A DNA stretch of 6,628 bases. Origin: Gammaproteobacteria bacterium (GTDB lineage Bacteria > Pseudomonadota > Gammaproteobacteria > HK1). The DNA lies in NCBI GenBank assembly GCA_020444775.1, contig JAGRHX010001002.1:1-6628 (forward strand), written 5' to 3'. The notes under the pieces were generated by a model. That model did no database searches. It was not told the DNA's origin and saw nothing but the letters and a program-made list of their open reading frames with translations. Below, in pieces: positions 6,618 to 6,628 of this stretch (within the stretch, counting starts at the first letter, position 1; each line of letters starts with the position of its first letter). Made by a program: the position numbers and the translations under genes.

Positions 6618-6628
6618 GCCTTCGTGCA

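Overview
The window is GC-rich, densely coding bacterial DNA. The gene families and promoter types point to a motile gammaproteobacterium, perhaps a Halomonas- or Salinisphaera-like one. That placement is an inference from protein style, and no rRNA or marker gene confirms it. I see no tRNA, rRNA, IS element, CRISPR array or phage gene.

Layout: (1) 1-1068, plus strand: the 3' part of a CobW/COG0523 metal-handling GTPase gene whose first codons lie before the window. (2) 1078-2100, minus strand, convergent with it: a GAF-GGDEF diguanylate cyclase. (3) 2101-2441: an intergenic stretch with a near-consensus flagellar sigma-28 (FliA) promoter for the cyclase and a 32-bp palindrome that probably terminates the next gene. 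(4) 2442-3278, minus: an exported protein with three BON domains, OsmY-like. (5) 3279-3474: its upstream region, with a good sigma-54 (-24/-12) promoter candidate. (6) 3475-4878 and 4885-6246, minus: an NtrC-type sigma-54 activator response regulator and its membrane histidine kinase, 6 bp apart and transcribed kinase first. (7) 6366-6617, minus: a small protein with two membrane segments, upstream of the kinase.

How the parts may work together: the kinase has two membrane helices around a roughly 95-residue periplasmic segment and should phosphorylate Asp55 of the regulator. The regulator has an intact GAFTGA loop, so it should act on RNA polymerase carrying sigma-54. The gene immediately downstream of the regulator, for the periplasmic BON protein, has a TGGCACG-N4-CCGCT element 67 bp before its start. 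The simplest reading is a self-contained envelope-sensing circuit: kinase, sigma-54 activator, periplasmic BON protein. Separately, the diguanylate cyclase appears to belong to the flagellar late-gene regulon. This would tie c-di-GMP synthesis to completion of the flagellum. Both promoter calls were made by eye and are inferences.

All protein families here are known. The less ordinary content is the regulatory wiring (a sigma-28 promoter on a cyclase, a sigma-54 promoter next to an orphan-type activator) and a strongly basic insert in the cyclase's GAF domain.
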